Below, piece by piece: positions 1-6,837 of a stretch of 47,374 nt of DNA. Location: assembly GCA_000257205.1 (NCBI GenBank), contig AEZC01000013.1, forward strand, positions 1 to 47,374. Direction: 5' to 3'. Under the pieces are notes generated by a model, which saw only the letters and a list, made by a program, of their open reading frames with translations, searched no databases and was not told the origin of the DNA. How positions within the stretch are numbered: the stretch's first letter is position 1; every line of letters begins with the position of its first letter. The position numbers and the translations under genes are program-made. This DNA is from Vibrio ordalii ATCC 33509. GTDB taxonomy: Bacteria; Pseudomonadota; Gammaproteobacteria; Enterobacterales; Vibrionaceae.

Positions 1-180
1 TTTATGATGCGCTTACGATTTATCCAGCCCAGTCACGCACAGCAAACAAAAATGAAGGACATTTGTCCTCCCTAATCGGTAGGCGATCATGATTTTATAG
101 AATCGTTTTTCGAAAAGAGGCACACAGATAGACACTGTAGGTATGCAGGGCCAGAAGAGAAATAGGAATCGATTTATAGG

Positions 181-193
181 TTTACAGTGTAAA
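181..193. other. parS2 centromere site 1
   Basis: TTTACAGTGTAAA matches the Vibrio chromosome-2 centromere consensus TTTACANTGTAAA exactly and is palindromic around the central base. ParB2 (8063-9034) is the expected binder. The site lies on the rctB side of the origin, in non-coding DNA directly beside a hairpin. Confidence 0.85.
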
Positions 194-211
194 TGGCCCT
201 AAATAGGGCCA
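194..211 (-). terminator. Probable terminator of the leftward dehydrogenase gene
   Basis: TGGCCCT (194-200) and AGGGCCA (205-211) form a perfect 7-bp stem with a 4-nt loop, 28 bases past the stop codon of the leftward gene. On the minus strand the stem is followed by ATTTACAC, a poor U-tract that also belongs to the parS2 site, so termination may be weak. Confidence 0.45.
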
Positions 212-238
212 ATTGAGTCTATCTCTGAGCTGTGATAT

Positions 239-1102
239 TTATGAATTAACGGCTTTGATAAGGATAGAAGTATCCATTCTTCCCTCACCTTGCTCAGACA
301 AGGCTTGGTAAGCATGATAAGTTTTTTCTGTCATCGGCAATTTGAGATCGTTTCGTTGCGCTTCATCCAAACAAAAACCCAAGTCTTTGATCATCCAATC
401 AATGGCAAAGCCGTAATCAAATTTGCCCATTGACATGTTGACGGCGCGATTTTCCATCTGCCATGAACCTGCCGCTCCATTTTTCAAACAATCAACCAAA
501 ACGCCAATATCTAACCCTGATTTTTCCGCTAAGACCAACCCTTCCGACAGGCCATTTAATACGCCAGCAATGCAAATTTGATTGACCATTTTTGTGCGTT
601 GTCCTTGCCCTGCTTTCCCCATCAGCACCGATGACTTGCCATAAGCACGAAATACGGGTTGCAGCTGCTCAAACAGTTCGGCATCTCCACCACACATAAT
701 GGTTAGCACACCATTTTCAGCCCCTGATTGGCCACCAGAAACAGGAGCATCCATAAAGCGAATCCCCGCTTTATGAGCCACAGCCGCCAGCTCTTCGGCT
801 AACAGTGCCGATGTGGTGGTGTGATCAACCAAAATTGCGCCGCGTTTCATCGCCCCTATCGCGCCGCCGTCACTGGTCGTTATGCTGCGGACATCATCAT
901 CATTGCCAACGCAGGTTAAAACCACGTCGGCATCTTGCACGCACTCTGCGACGGTTTGCTCTGCATGCCCATGATGGTGCTGCGCCCACTGCTGTGCTTT
1001 AGCTTGAGTGCGGTTGTAGACGCTAACCTCAAATCCTGCATTTCTTAAATGCCCAGCCATTGGGTATCCCATGACTCCTAATCCAATAAAACTGACTTTC
1101 AT
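239..1102 (-). CDS. NAD(P)-dependent beta-hydroxyacid dehydrogenase (3-hydroxyisobutyrate dehydrogenase / tartronate semialdehyde reductase family)
   Basis: A 287-aa cytoplasmic oxidoreductase of the 6-phosphogluconate-dehydrogenase-like superfamily. The N-terminal Rossmann fold starts at once with the dinucleotide loop GLGVMG (residues 7-12). The substrate signature DAPVSGGQSGAENG lies near residues 118-131. The catalytic lysine is in GQRTKMVNQ (about residue 171), followed by the all-helical C-terminal domain. Length is normal for the family. Start ATG has AGGAG six bases upstream on the minus strand. These enzymes reduce or oxidise short beta-hydroxyacids such as tartronate semialdehyde or 3-hydroxyisobutyrate; the substrate cannot be read from sequence, and no glyoxylate or valine pathway genes lie nearby. 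It is separated from the next leftward gene by a strong terminator (1224-1251), so it is probably transcribed alone. Confidence 0.85.
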   Translation of the reverse strand: MKVSFIGLGVMGYPMAGHLRNAGFEVSVYNRTQAKAQQWAQHHHGHAEQTVAECVQDADVVLTCVGNDDDVRSITTSDGGAIGAMKRGAILVDHTTTSALLAEELAAVAHKAGIRFMDAPVSGGQSGAENGVLTIMCGGDAELFEQLQPVFRAYGKSSVLMGKAGQGQRTKMVNQICIAGVLNGLSEGLVLAEKSGLDIGVLVDCLKNGAAGSWQMENRAVNMSMGKFDYGFAIDWMIKDLGFCLDEAQRNDLKLPMTEKTYHAYQALSEQGEGRMDTSILIKAVNS

Positions 1103-1223
1103 TAATTTCTCCTTTTATTATTACCCAGCAACCCAAACGGACGAGCACACGCAACTGAGTGTAAGCTGTATGTATCCTTGCGTTATTCTCTATGAATAAG
1201 ACCACGGTTAGCAATGCACAGAT

Positions 1224-1251
1224 AAAAAAAAGCCGAGTCAATCACTCGGCT
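1224..1251 (-). terminator. Rho-independent terminator of the yebC-family gene
   Basis: AGCCGAGT (1231-1238) and ACTCGGCT (1244-1251) make a perfect 8-bp stem with a 5-nt loop. Read on the minus strand it is followed by a run of T (1224-1230 on the plus strand is an A-run). It lies 19 bases past the stop of the leftward gene at 1270. Confidence 0.9.
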
Positions 1252-1269
1252 TCTCATTAATTCGCTCTA

Positions 1270-1986
1270 TTACAGCTCAGCGTTATGGTAAACCTGCTGT
1301 ACATCATCACAGTCATCTAGCATGTCGAGGAACTTCTGGAATTTCTCCGCCTCTTCACCCGTAACCGGTGTGTGTGTTTGTGGAACGAACGTAATTTCTT
1401 CGACATCGATAGTCAAATCAGGGAATTGATTATTGAGCGATGTTTTCACTTTGAAGAATTCAGTGTTAGGTGCAAATACAGTGATCACACCCTCTTCCAG
1501 TTCAACATCCGTCACATCGACATCATCCATCATCAGTGCTTCAAGGATAGAATCTTCATCATCCCCTTTGAACTGAAATACCGCTTGGTGATCAAACATG
1601 TGTGATACGGTACCTGGAGTACCAATTTTCGCCCCCGTTTTAACAAAGCATTGACGCACATCTTGGAACGTACGGTTGCCATTATCTGTTAAGCAGTCAA
1701 CGATAACACTTGCGCCGCCAGGGCCAAAACCTTCGTAACGAGCAGGTTGGTAGTCTTCACCACCACCACCACTGGCTTTATCTAGCGCTTTATCAATAAC
1801 GTGGCCTGGAACTTGGTCTTTCTTCGCTTTTGTGATCAGGTGGCGTAAAGACAAGTTCATGTCTGGGTCCGAACCACCATTTTTCGCACACATGTAAATT
1901 TCTTTACCGTATTTGGAATAGACTTTAATTTTTGCGCCTTGAGTTTTCGCCATTGAGGCTTTGCGCACTTCAAAACTTCTTCCCAT
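1270..1986 (-). CDS. YebC/PmpR-family protein, YeeN-like
   Basis: At 238 aa this is the usual length of the family. The N-terminus begins [16 protein letters not shown] and continues [18 protein letters not shown], then the conserved helical stretch [14 protein letters not shown] (about residues 62-75). The family core [19 protein letters not shown] (about 84-102) and the acidic C-terminal half complete the three-domain fold. Its start region resembles E. coli YeeN more than YebC. Family members were long called transcriptional regulators; more recent work links YebC proteins to translation and relief of ribosome stalling. The sequence does not decide which applies here. A strong terminator follows; the small gene at 2076-2285 lies 90 bp upstream on the same strand and might be co-transcribed. 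Confidence 0.9.
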   Translation of the reverse strand: MGRSFEVRKASMAKTQGAKIKVYSKYGKEIYMCAKNGGSDPDMNLSLRHLITKAKKDQVPGHVIDKALDKASGGGGEDYQPARYEGFGPGGASVIVDCLTDNGNRTFQDVRQCFVKTGAKIGTPGTVSHMFDHQAVFQFKGDDEDSILEALMMDDVDVTDVELEEGVITVFAPNTEFFKVKTSLNNQFPDLTIDVEEITFVPQTHTPVTGEEAEKFQKFLDMLDDCDDVQQVYHNAEL

Positions 1987-2075
1987 AGGGATGATCTCTC
2001 TAATTCAATTTAATGCGAGGGATTTTAGCAAAAAGTGGGATCATTTCAATTTTCCACTTAGCAAAGACATGAATG

Positions 2076-2285
2076 CTACGCAACACCCATCACTCTTTTG
2101 TATTTGTTCACCGATTGTACAAACCACTCTTTTTCGGCCTCACTGGCAATTTTAGACTGCTGCTGAGTGATCGCTTCAGGCCCTGCTTTTCCTTGCTTGA
2201 GTTTCCAAACAAGAAAGGAAGCTTGTTTATCGAGCTCTACTTTGTTTTTCTCTTCAGTGGCAAGTAAAGATAGGTTGAAGGACAT
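2076..2285 (-). CDS. Small conserved-looking protein of unknown function
   Basis: A 69-aa product that I do not recognise as a named family. It begins MSFNLSLLATEEKNKVEL and is rich in Lys, Glu and Gln with no cysteines, no signal peptide and no membrane segment. It looks like a soluble helical protein (ITQQQSKIASEAEKEWF in the middle). The start codon has only a weak AGG about nine bases upstream. It points the same way as the YebC-family gene 90 bp downstream. I regard it as a real gene because it has ordinary protein-like composition, fills a gap and has no better alternative in any frame. Confidence 0.6.
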   Translation of the reverse strand: MSFNLSLLATEEKNKVELDKQASFLVWKLKQGKAGPEAITQQQSKIASEAEKEWFVQSVNKYKRVMGVA

Positions 2286-2398
2286 GAGTTAGCCTAGATC
2301 GGTAAATACGTGGCACGAAATATAGCATAGGACATGGGAAAATTAAGAGCATAAATGTGCAATTTATCGGAATGAAATCAAGAAAATTGGAAAATATA

Positions 2399-2421
2399 AA
2401 GGGTGGCTATGCGCCACCCTT
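2399..2421 (-). terminator. Rho-independent terminator of the small gene at 2445
   Basis: AAGGGTGGC (2399-2407) and GCCACCCTT (2413-2421) form a 9-bp stem with a 5-nt loop. On the minus strand it runs into TTTATATTTT. It sits 24 bases past the stop codon of the leftward small gene. Confidence 0.8.
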
Positions 2422-2444
2422 GGGGGATCAATGGTGAGAACTCG

Positions 2445-2642
2445 TCAGTGAAGTATGCCTAACTCCTTCGCTTCCTCAATAGTTAAACCACTTTCCCGAA
2501 TCTCTCTTAATGCTTCAATACGACGACGAGCTTCGGATGATTTAAGGTTTTTAACTGGTTTTTGTGTTTCTACTTCTTCCGTGAAGTCCCACTTATTTGC
2601 AATATCAGTCATTTCGTCATGGTCAATAGAATTTATGGACAT
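2445..2642 (-). CDS. Small hypothetical protein, basic helix core
   Basis: A 65-aa product starting MSINSIDHDEMTDIANKW. I chose the ATG at 2640-2642 rather than the in-frame ATG seven codons upstream because GGAGG sits five bases before it, an excellent ribosome-binding site. The C-terminal half (SSEARRRIEALREIRESGL then TIEEAKELGIL) is predicted helical. The ARRRIE stretch is reminiscent of small envelope-associated proteins of the PA3496 type, but the match is too short to claim. No cysteines, signal peptide or membrane segment. It has its own terminator (2399-2421), so it is probably a single-gene unit. Confidence 0.7.
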   Translation of the reverse strand: MSINSIDHDEMTDIANKWDFTEEVETQKPVKNLKSSEARRRIEALREIRESGLTIEEAKELGILH

Positions 2643-2997
2643 CGTTACCTCCGAACAAACCACGTAAGGGACATGTAATCTGTAGCAAACGGCATTTCAT
2701 TTGTTAAGTATATTTAGTTCATATTGTGATTTTGGCGATGGTTTAGAAACCTTATTTTTAAAACTATTAATATTACTTTGCCAACCTTGCTAGACGAGGC
2801 TAAATTTAAATATTGCATGCATGAATTCAAGCGTTTTAGCGCTCATTTTATTCTGTTGCATACTATCGTAGTCCCCCCTACCCCACACTCTTTTAATGTG
2901 CTGATTTTTAGCACATGGTTCCCCATTTCTGTTTGGCAAATAAGCTTGAAATACACCAGACTGTAGTTAATGCATTTAAAGTTGTAGGTAAGACGTC
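2643..2997. other. Intergenic region between divergent small genes
   Basis: About 355 bp without a gene. It must hold promoters for the leftward gene at 2445 and the rightward gene at 2998. It contains an inverted repeat ATGTGCT (2896-2902) / AGCACAT (2910-2916) with a 7-nt spacer and no U-tract, better read as a possible operator than a terminator. A TGCATGCA palindrome lies near 2815. No RNA gene was recognised. Confidence 0.5.
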
Positions 2998-3453
2998 ATG
3001 TATAAACTTCACGACTGGTTAACTGAGATCCATCAATGGCATCTGAACAAGCGCTATGATCAGGTAGCTCAATTACAACCGCTGATCCTTAATGTTCCAC
3101 AGCAGATCTGGGGGCCTGGTCTGAGTGATGATCAAAGTAAAGCTATTGCTTGTTGGCTTGATGCTTGCCTGAGCCAATATGAGTACTACAAGCTCATTGA
3201 CGGTGAGCTTGCCTTCCAATATCTGCAGCTTGCTTACGCTCGTTTTCAGCGTTGTGTGTCGGAGCCGGGTAGTGAACTTGAGTTAAAAGCTTGGTGTATA
3301 AAACGGATGCAGCAGTTGATGGTACTGAGTTTGGAGCATCTCAACCAACAGCACGTTGATGAGGCCTTATCCCGAAGTTTAATTGATGCTCATGCTCAAT
3401 TTCTTGCATATCACGCATGGAACGATGATCAAGGTATAAAGCGAGGGTATTAA
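2998..3453 (+). CDS. Hypothetical protein, helical, 151 aa
   Basis: A 151-aa soluble protein starting MYKLHDWLTEIHQWHLNK that I do not recognise. It is mostly predicted alpha-helical, rich in Leu, Gln and aromatic residues, with four cysteines scattered without a metal-site pattern (ACWLDACL, RCVSEPG, KAWCIKR). There is no signal peptide or transmembrane segment. TAGG lies ten to thirteen bases before the ATG, a modest ribosome-binding site. It converges on rctB, with a hairpin terminator between them. Its position next to rctB is a genomic-context fact only and does not imply a replication role. Confidence 0.65.
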   Translation: MYKLHDWLTEIHQWHLNKRYDQVAQLQPLILNVPQQIWGPGLSDDQSKAIACWLDACLSQYEYYKLIDGELAFQYLQLAYARFQRCVSEPGSELELKAWCIKRMQQLMVLSLEHLNQQHVDEALSRSLIDAHAQFLAYHAWNDDQGIKRGY

Positions 3454-3473
3454 TTGATTACAGGGATCAACAG

Positions 3474-3504
3474 ATAAAAAAATAGCGAGTTATATCACTC
3501 GCTA
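3474..3504 (-). terminator. Terminator between the 151-aa gene and rctB
   Basis: TAGCGAGT (3483-3490) and ACTCGCTA (3497-3504) form a perfect 8-bp stem with a 6-nt loop. On the minus strand it is followed by seven T residues, so it is oriented to end rctB transcription about 130 nt past the rctB stop. In the plus direction the stem is followed by A residues, so it is a poor terminator for the converging gene. Confidence 0.8.
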
Positions 3505-3631
3505 AAAACATACATGAGCCAATCTATTAATTGATCAGATAGGACAAAAGGTTGTCTATTCGCTTTCTATACTAGTGGACCTTCTAAACAAAATGTCAGC
3601 TATCTGTCAATGTTGTGTTGTAAATTGATTT

Positions 3632-5608
3632 TTAAATACCAATAGCGACTTCATCAAGTGCCCGGAATACGGATTCATCTAAATGCCCCTCGTACACTTG
3701 CTTGCACACTTTGCGACGTACCGCGAGACCAGAGATCAAACGTTCGATCGACAAATGTTTATTCTCATTTTTCGTGTTGTAGAGCTCGATCAATTTACTT
3801 AACGTCTCATAAGAGATCGCCTCATTTCCAACCCTCAGCCAATCAAGCTTATCAATCAGCTCTGTACACTCTTCCTTGATTGAGGATGGCGGGTGTCCAG
3901 TCATTGCTGATAACGCCGTTATACTGCGTTCTAGGGCCTCTGGAGAGGTATATTTAGATAAGGTAATCGTAATTTCATCGGCATTGATCTCTACTAGGTG
4001 TTTGCGCTGCTTGACTCTCCGTCCTAGCTTACCCTTGGGGGACGGTGCTTTACGCTGAATCGGTTCAAATTCACCATCAATGATCTCCGAAAGTTCTTCT
4101 AGCTTTTGCTTAGAAACCATCTCATTGCGCAGTGGGTTAGGTAACGTTGGGGCCATGTTGCGTTTGCCCGCATTGGTGGTACGAGCGCGTGAGTAGCGTA
4201 GAACTTCTTCCACATCGCACTTAATATCGACTTGATAATCCATCACTTTTTCTTTATCCATCAGCGTGGTGACCGTCAAGTGATAGCCCCAAAGATTGAC
4301 GACAAATAACGAATCGCTGCCCTTTCCTTCCGATAATCGTTTTAGCTCACGGACAAGATCCATCGAAAAACGACGCCATTCGATATTACGGGCCAACTTT
4401 TGGTTCAATTCACTCAGTAGCATGCTGTCGGTATGGCGACGCGACATGCGACTGCGAAAATAGGAGTAGAGTTGGAAGACCAACGTATGTTGCTTTAGGA
4501 TCTCAGGTGGAAACAAGAAAAAGTAATCGCGAGTGAGCAACTCTTCGTAGAATGAAGGCTCCCACACCAAAATGTACAAATTAGGTTTGATCCTAATTTC
4601 ACCATCAGCCCCTTCCGTTGGTGCTTCTTCAGAAGCGGTGATCGTTCTTGCTATGAACCGGAAACGATCACTCTTAAATCCTTCTGGCATGTTTTCACTC
4701 AGCCAACGGCCGGTTAACTCATGCAATTGAAAGTCCGTAAATTCAATTCGATCAATACTATCGCGAATAGAATCCCTTGCTGGGCCACTATCTTTTTTAC
4801 CACGAAGCGACAAAATGTCAGTAATATACAGTGGGGTTTTATTCGGTGTGTGTTTGGTATTAAGTTGGTAATCTTCTTGGTGGTGATCGTGGTATTGCAC
4901 CGTTAAGGTGAACAGTGCAAACAGTGTCATTAGATCATCCACTGTCATGATATTTTTGGAAGAACGAGTTTCAATGATCGCACGGGTACCAGAAATCGAC
5001 ACCATTGATTTCTGGTAGCTTTTACGAGTTCTTGGTGGAGCTAATGCTTGATCAATGATCCCAGCCCAATTGGTCGGTGAAACCACAAACTGATCCGCTT
5101 CGTCTTTCATCGCTGGTGGAATATTTAGCCCATGTTCTGTCAACAAACGCTTATTGACCTGAGTTTGAGCCAGCGCTTTTGAACGCTTGCGTTTTTCTGT
5201 CTGTTTTACTGATTCAGTTAACAGACTGGTTGAACCTAGCACAGAGATGAGCTTATTTGGGTTCACAAATTTATGCAGCATTGTCTTGCCAGCTAAACCT
5301 TCTTCAAATCTAACTGGGATCTGTTTAAATAAACCGATACTTACTGCAGCACGCAGCCGTTGCTGAATAGCCGCTCTGGTCAATTGGCCATCGGTTGCTT
5401 CAATTAACTCTGTTGTCGAGACTAACCCATCTTGGCTACGGAAACCTCTTAGTGAGATCAGGTTAAGAAGTTCAACGATACTTTTTGTAACACCTTTAAA
5501 ATGTTGGTATTGATCAACCCAATCAACAGCGGTTTCTGAAACTTCAAAAAGATGGCCATCTTTGTGGCTCCTTGGTGCTTTGATCAATATTTTTTCGTCT
5601 GCGTTCAT
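3632..5608 (-). CDS. rctB: RctB, replication initiator of Vibrio chromosome 2
   Basis: A 658-aa protein, the characteristic RctB length, encoded directly beside an origin filled with ATGATCA repeats. RctB binds these 12-mer sites and related longer sites, opens the origin and starts chromosome-2 replication; it is found essentially only in Vibrionaceae. From published work, the protein has several winged-helix DNA-binding domains in roughly the first 500 residues, a dimer interface in the middle and a C-terminal domain involved in negative control. Visible here are basic DNA-binding stretches (TEKRKRSKALAQTQ near 136-149; PPRTRKSYQKS near 192-202; YFRSRMSRRH near 384-393) and a basic linker (KGKLGRRVKQRKH, near 528-540). 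The start is the ATG at 5606-5608 with a weak GGA upstream. The promoter must lie in the AT-rich DNA just upstream, which also contains RctB-type motifs, implying autoregulation. A terminator follows at 3474-3504. Confidence 0.97.
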   Translation of the reverse strand: MNADEKILIKAPRSHKDGHLFEVSETAVDWVDQYQHFKGVTKSIVELLNLISLRGFRSQDGLVSTTELIEATDGQLTRAAIQQRLRAAVSIGLFKQIPVRFEEGLAGKTMLHKFVNPNKLISVLGSTSLLTESVKQTEKRKRSKALAQTQVNKRLLTEHGLNIPPAMKDEADQFVVSPTNWAGIIDQALAPPRTRKSYQKSMVSISGTRAIIETRSSKNIMTVDDLMTLFALFTLTVQYHDHHQEDYQLNTKHTPNKTPLYITDILSLRGKKDSGPARDSIRDSIDRIEFTDFQLHELTGRWLSENMPEGFKSDRFRFIARTITASEEAPTEGADGEIRIKPNLYILVWEPSFYEELLTRDYFFLFPPEILKQHTLVFQLYSYFRSRMSRRHTDSMLLSELNQKLARNIEWRRFSMDLVRELKRLSEGKGSDSLFVVNLWGYHLTVTTLMDKEKVMDYQVDIKCDVEEVLRYSRARTTNAGKRNMAPTLPNPLRNEMVSKQKLEELSEIIDGEFEPIQRKAPSPKGKLGRRVKQRKHLVEINADEITITLSKYTSPEALERSITALSAMTGHPPSSIKEECTELIDKLDWLRVGNEAISYETLSKLIELYNTKNENKHLSIERLISGLAVRRKVCKQVYEGHLDESVFRALDEVAIGI

Positions 5609-5639
5609 TATTAGATCCGTGTCACACTGGCCGTAATAT

Positions 5640-5760
5640 CGCTATAGTTCCAATAGAATAAAGAAAAAAAGATCATAAATAAAGAAAAACTTATTGCTTT
5701 TAAATAACTGATCTTTTTGATTATTCTGATCTATATTGTTTATATGATCTAATGATCTGG
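5640..5760. other. AT-rich DNA-unwinding region with 9-bp phased ATCA repeats
   Basis: Very AT-rich. TGAT (ATCA on the minus strand) occurs at 5709, 5718, 5727, 5745 and 5753. The first three are spaced exactly 9 bp; a degenerate TTGT sits at 5736, where the missing repeat would be. Published work on V. cholerae oriCII found that RctB binds single-stranded ATCA repeats during origin opening. The rctB promoter must overlap this segment. Confidence 0.7.
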
Positions 5761-5820
5761 CCTTAATGAGCATTCTAATTGTTTGTTTTATAGGGATAAA
5801 AAATAATCCTCTTCAGAAGC

Positions 5821-5945
5821 ATGATCATAGAAAACGGAACACATGATCATTGTAGAGAAGAAAGCATGATCAATAATATGCTGAACGATGATCATCAGAC
5901 GACTGAATCAATGATCAAACACTTTCTTAAAGCATGATCATGGCT
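5821..5945 (+). repeat. Array of six RctB 12-mer iterons
   Basis: ATGATCA begins at 5821, 5843, 5866, 5888, 5911 and 5934. The start-to-start distances are 22, 23, 22, 23 and 23 bp, about two helical turns, so all sites face the same side of the helix. Each contains a GATC Dam site; Dam methylation of such sites is known to be needed for RctB binding in V. cholerae. The five bases after each core vary. Confidence 0.92.
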
Positions 5946-5955
5946 CATGCACAAC

Positions 5956-5964
5956 TTATCCACA
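5956..5964 (+). promoter_or_regulatory. DnaA box in oriCII
   Basis: TTATCCACA is a perfect consensus DnaA box, 16 bases past the last 12-mer core. A DnaA box is also present in V. cholerae oriCII, where DnaA assists RctB. Confidence 0.85.
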
Positions 5965-6032
5965 TGATGAGTTGAAGTGATGATTTTATTTGAACTCGAT
6001 GACGAATGTTGGCTTGGTTTTTCTTTGGAAAG

Positions 6033-6044
6033 ATGATCAAGGAA
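6033..6044 (+). repeat. RctB 12-mer in the control region
   Basis: ATGATCAAGGAA, a single site about 100 bp beyond the six-site array, same orientation. Isolated 12-mers in this area of V. cholerae belong to the negative control region. Confidence 0.75.
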
Positions 6045-6144
6045 GTGCGTGAAATGCTGTTTCAAAGTCGATTTTTGTATAAACACGAATTGAAATGACA
6101 AATAACTCTTTTTACTGCTTCTGTTATAAGGAGTGAGAGTGTGA

Positions 6145-6163
6145 CGAAAGCATGATCAAGAGC
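6145..6163 (+). repeat. RctB 12-mer in the control region, with distant copies
   Basis: The 12-mer ATGATCAAGAGC (6152-6163) is preceded by CGAAAGC. The 16-mer CGAAAGCATGATCAAG (6145-6160) recurs exactly at 34210-34225 and 39920-39935, both inside coding sequence. Confidence 0.75.
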
Positions 6164-6298
6164 GTATTGAAGAAGGTTTTGTGATTTGGTGCGTTTCAAA
6201 TTTTACTTATTATGTACTAGGTATTCTGCTCAGCCCCGACTCTATCTGCAATCATCCGTAATTATGCGCTATTTTTACATGCTTCCGAGCTTAAATCA

Positions 6299-6385
6299 CA
6301 CTTGATCATTGATCCGATGAAGATCCATTTGTTTTCTGATCATTTGTCGATAAAGACGATGCGAATTTCTCTTGATCATTGTTCC
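6299..6385 (+). repeat. Long-type RctB site family (TTGATCATTG variants)
   Basis: CTTGATCATTGATCC (6301-6315) and CTTGATCATTGTTCC (6371-6385) differ at one base. A looser variant, CTGATCATTTGTC, lies between them at 6336-6348. They differ from the 12-mers in having T, not A, before TGATCA and a conserved TTG(A/T)TCC tail. They probably correspond to the longer inhibitory RctB sites of V. cholerae, but which named class cannot be settled by eye. A further exact copy lies at 36966-36980. Confidence 0.6.
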
Positions 6386-6404
6386 TATGGCGTGGGATCT
6401 CTTC

Positions 6405-6442
6405 GGACGCATGATCATCATGTTAGCCTTGATCATGCGTCC
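6405..6442. repeat. Perfect 13-bp inverted repeat containing two opposed RctB cores
   Basis: GGACGCATGATCA (6405-6417) and TGATCATGCGTCC (6430-6442) are exact reverse complements, separated by 12 bases. Each arm contains ATGATCA, so two 12-mer cores face each other. It could pair two RctB molecules, or form an RNA hairpin in a transcript crossing the control region. There is no U-tract, so a classical terminator is unlikely. Confidence 0.85.
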
Positions 6443-6756
6443 TGCTACGTTGACTAAAAGGACCAGTTTTGCCTGCCCTGTCGCTCTAGTTACTGTTGTC
6501 CATGTTCTATGCTTATTTAACCGACCTACAGGTGTGACATCATTCCAAATGACACATACCGTAAATTATGCTGCTTCTCTAATCGTTCCGGGTATTTTAA
6601 GCTTATTTACAATGTAAATAAGTTACGTTGTAATATTTTAAATGTTCAAATAAATAATGGACTACGTTAGCTATTATTTAAGGAAAAACGATGACCATAA
6701 TGAGGCCAATTCATTAAATTCCGATATGTTTTTCTATTTATTGTGATATTAATCTA
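6443..6756. other. Non-coding stretch between oriCII control region and parA2 promoter
   Basis: No credible gene. In V. cholerae the corresponding segment contains rctA, a transcribed but untranslated locus with regulatory function; an equivalent transcript is plausible here but cannot be seen directly. The segment contains one parS2 site (6606-6618). Confidence 0.5.
6602..6622. other. parS2 centromere site 2, in an extended palindrome
   Basis: The core TTTACAATGTAAA is at 6606-6618. The palindrome extends four more bases each side (CTTA...TAAG, 6602-6622), giving 10-bp perfect arms around a single central base. It is the most extended parS2 palindrome in the window and lies about 220 bp upstream of parA2. 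Confidence 0.88.
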
Positions 6757-6759
6757 AAA

Positions 6760-6771
6760 GTGAATGTTCAC
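6760..6771. promoter_or_regulatory. Palindromic operator candidate upstream of parA2
   Basis: GTGAA (6760-6764) and TTCAC (6767-6771) form an inverted repeat with 2 bp between arms; flanking AAA/TTTT runs extend it imperfectly. It lies directly upstream of the predicted -35. ParA proteins with an N-terminal DNA-binding domain, as here, commonly repress their own operon by binding such a site. Confidence 0.45.
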
Positions 6772-6778
6772 CTTTTTG

Positions 6779-6806
6779 TTGAGTATTAATTTTTTTGCTG
6801 TACAAT
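6779..6806 (+). promoter_or_regulatory. Predicted parA2-parB2 promoter
   Basis: The -35 candidate is TTGAGT (6779-6784) and the -10 candidate TACAAT (6801-6806), with a 16-bp spacer. The -10 matches the consensus at five of six positions. Transcription would begin about 25 nt before the parA2 start codon. Confidence 0.5.
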
Positions 6807-6837
6807 TTTCGTTAGGTACTTATTATGGAATTTGGCA

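Larger units (their letters stand above)
1..238. other. Left-edge intergenic stretch, no gene seen
   Basis: No convincing reading frame on either strand. It holds one parS2 centromere motif (181-193) and a GC-rich hairpin (194-211) that probably ends transcription of the leftward dehydrogenase gene. A short AGGAC/GTCCT hairpin lies near 56-69 but has no U-tract. The gene to the left is outside the window. Confidence 0.6.
5609..6450. other. oriCII, replication origin of chromosome 2 (minimal origin plus control region)
   Basis: About 840 bp of non-coding DNA between rctB and parA2, extremely rich in GATC. In order from rctB: an AT-rich region with ATCA repeats (about 5640-5760), six RctB 12-mers at 22-23 bp intervals (5821-5940), a perfect DnaA box (5956-5964), then a control segment. 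The control segment has isolated 12-mers (6033, 6152), a second motif family centred on TTGATCATTG (6302, 6372; a variant at 6337) and a 13-bp inverted repeat (6405-6442). This matches the published layout of V. cholerae oriCII (DUE, six-site array, inhibitory incII region). The short frames overlapping this DNA do not look like proteins. Confidence 0.93.

Noticed and set aside
385..396. ATGATCA-like motifs in genes such as at 385, 3128, 3425, 13970, 18617, 22936, 27268 and 45958 as RctB sites
   Set aside because: The 7-base core alone is too short, and GATC-containing coding motifs (MI, DD, ID codons) arise by chance. Only copies with extended identity to origin sites were kept.
2897..2916. 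Inverted repeat ATGTGCT/AGCACAT as a terminator
   Set aside because: No U-tract on either strand and no gene ends nearby; at best an operator.
5895..6101. 68-codon leftward frame inside oriCII
   Set aside because: It overlaps the last iterons and the DnaA box; composition follows the repeats, and there is no convincing ribosome-binding site.
5821..6163. CRISPR array
   Set aside because: The repeats are only 7-12 bp with short, non-unique spacers and fit RctB iterons; no cas genes are present.
6372..6617. 81-codon frame across the origin control region
   Set aside because: It starts at TTG inside an RctB-site motif, overlaps the inverted repeat and a parS2 site, and has no ribosome-binding site. 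The equivalent V. cholerae locus (rctA) is regarded as transcribed but untranslated.
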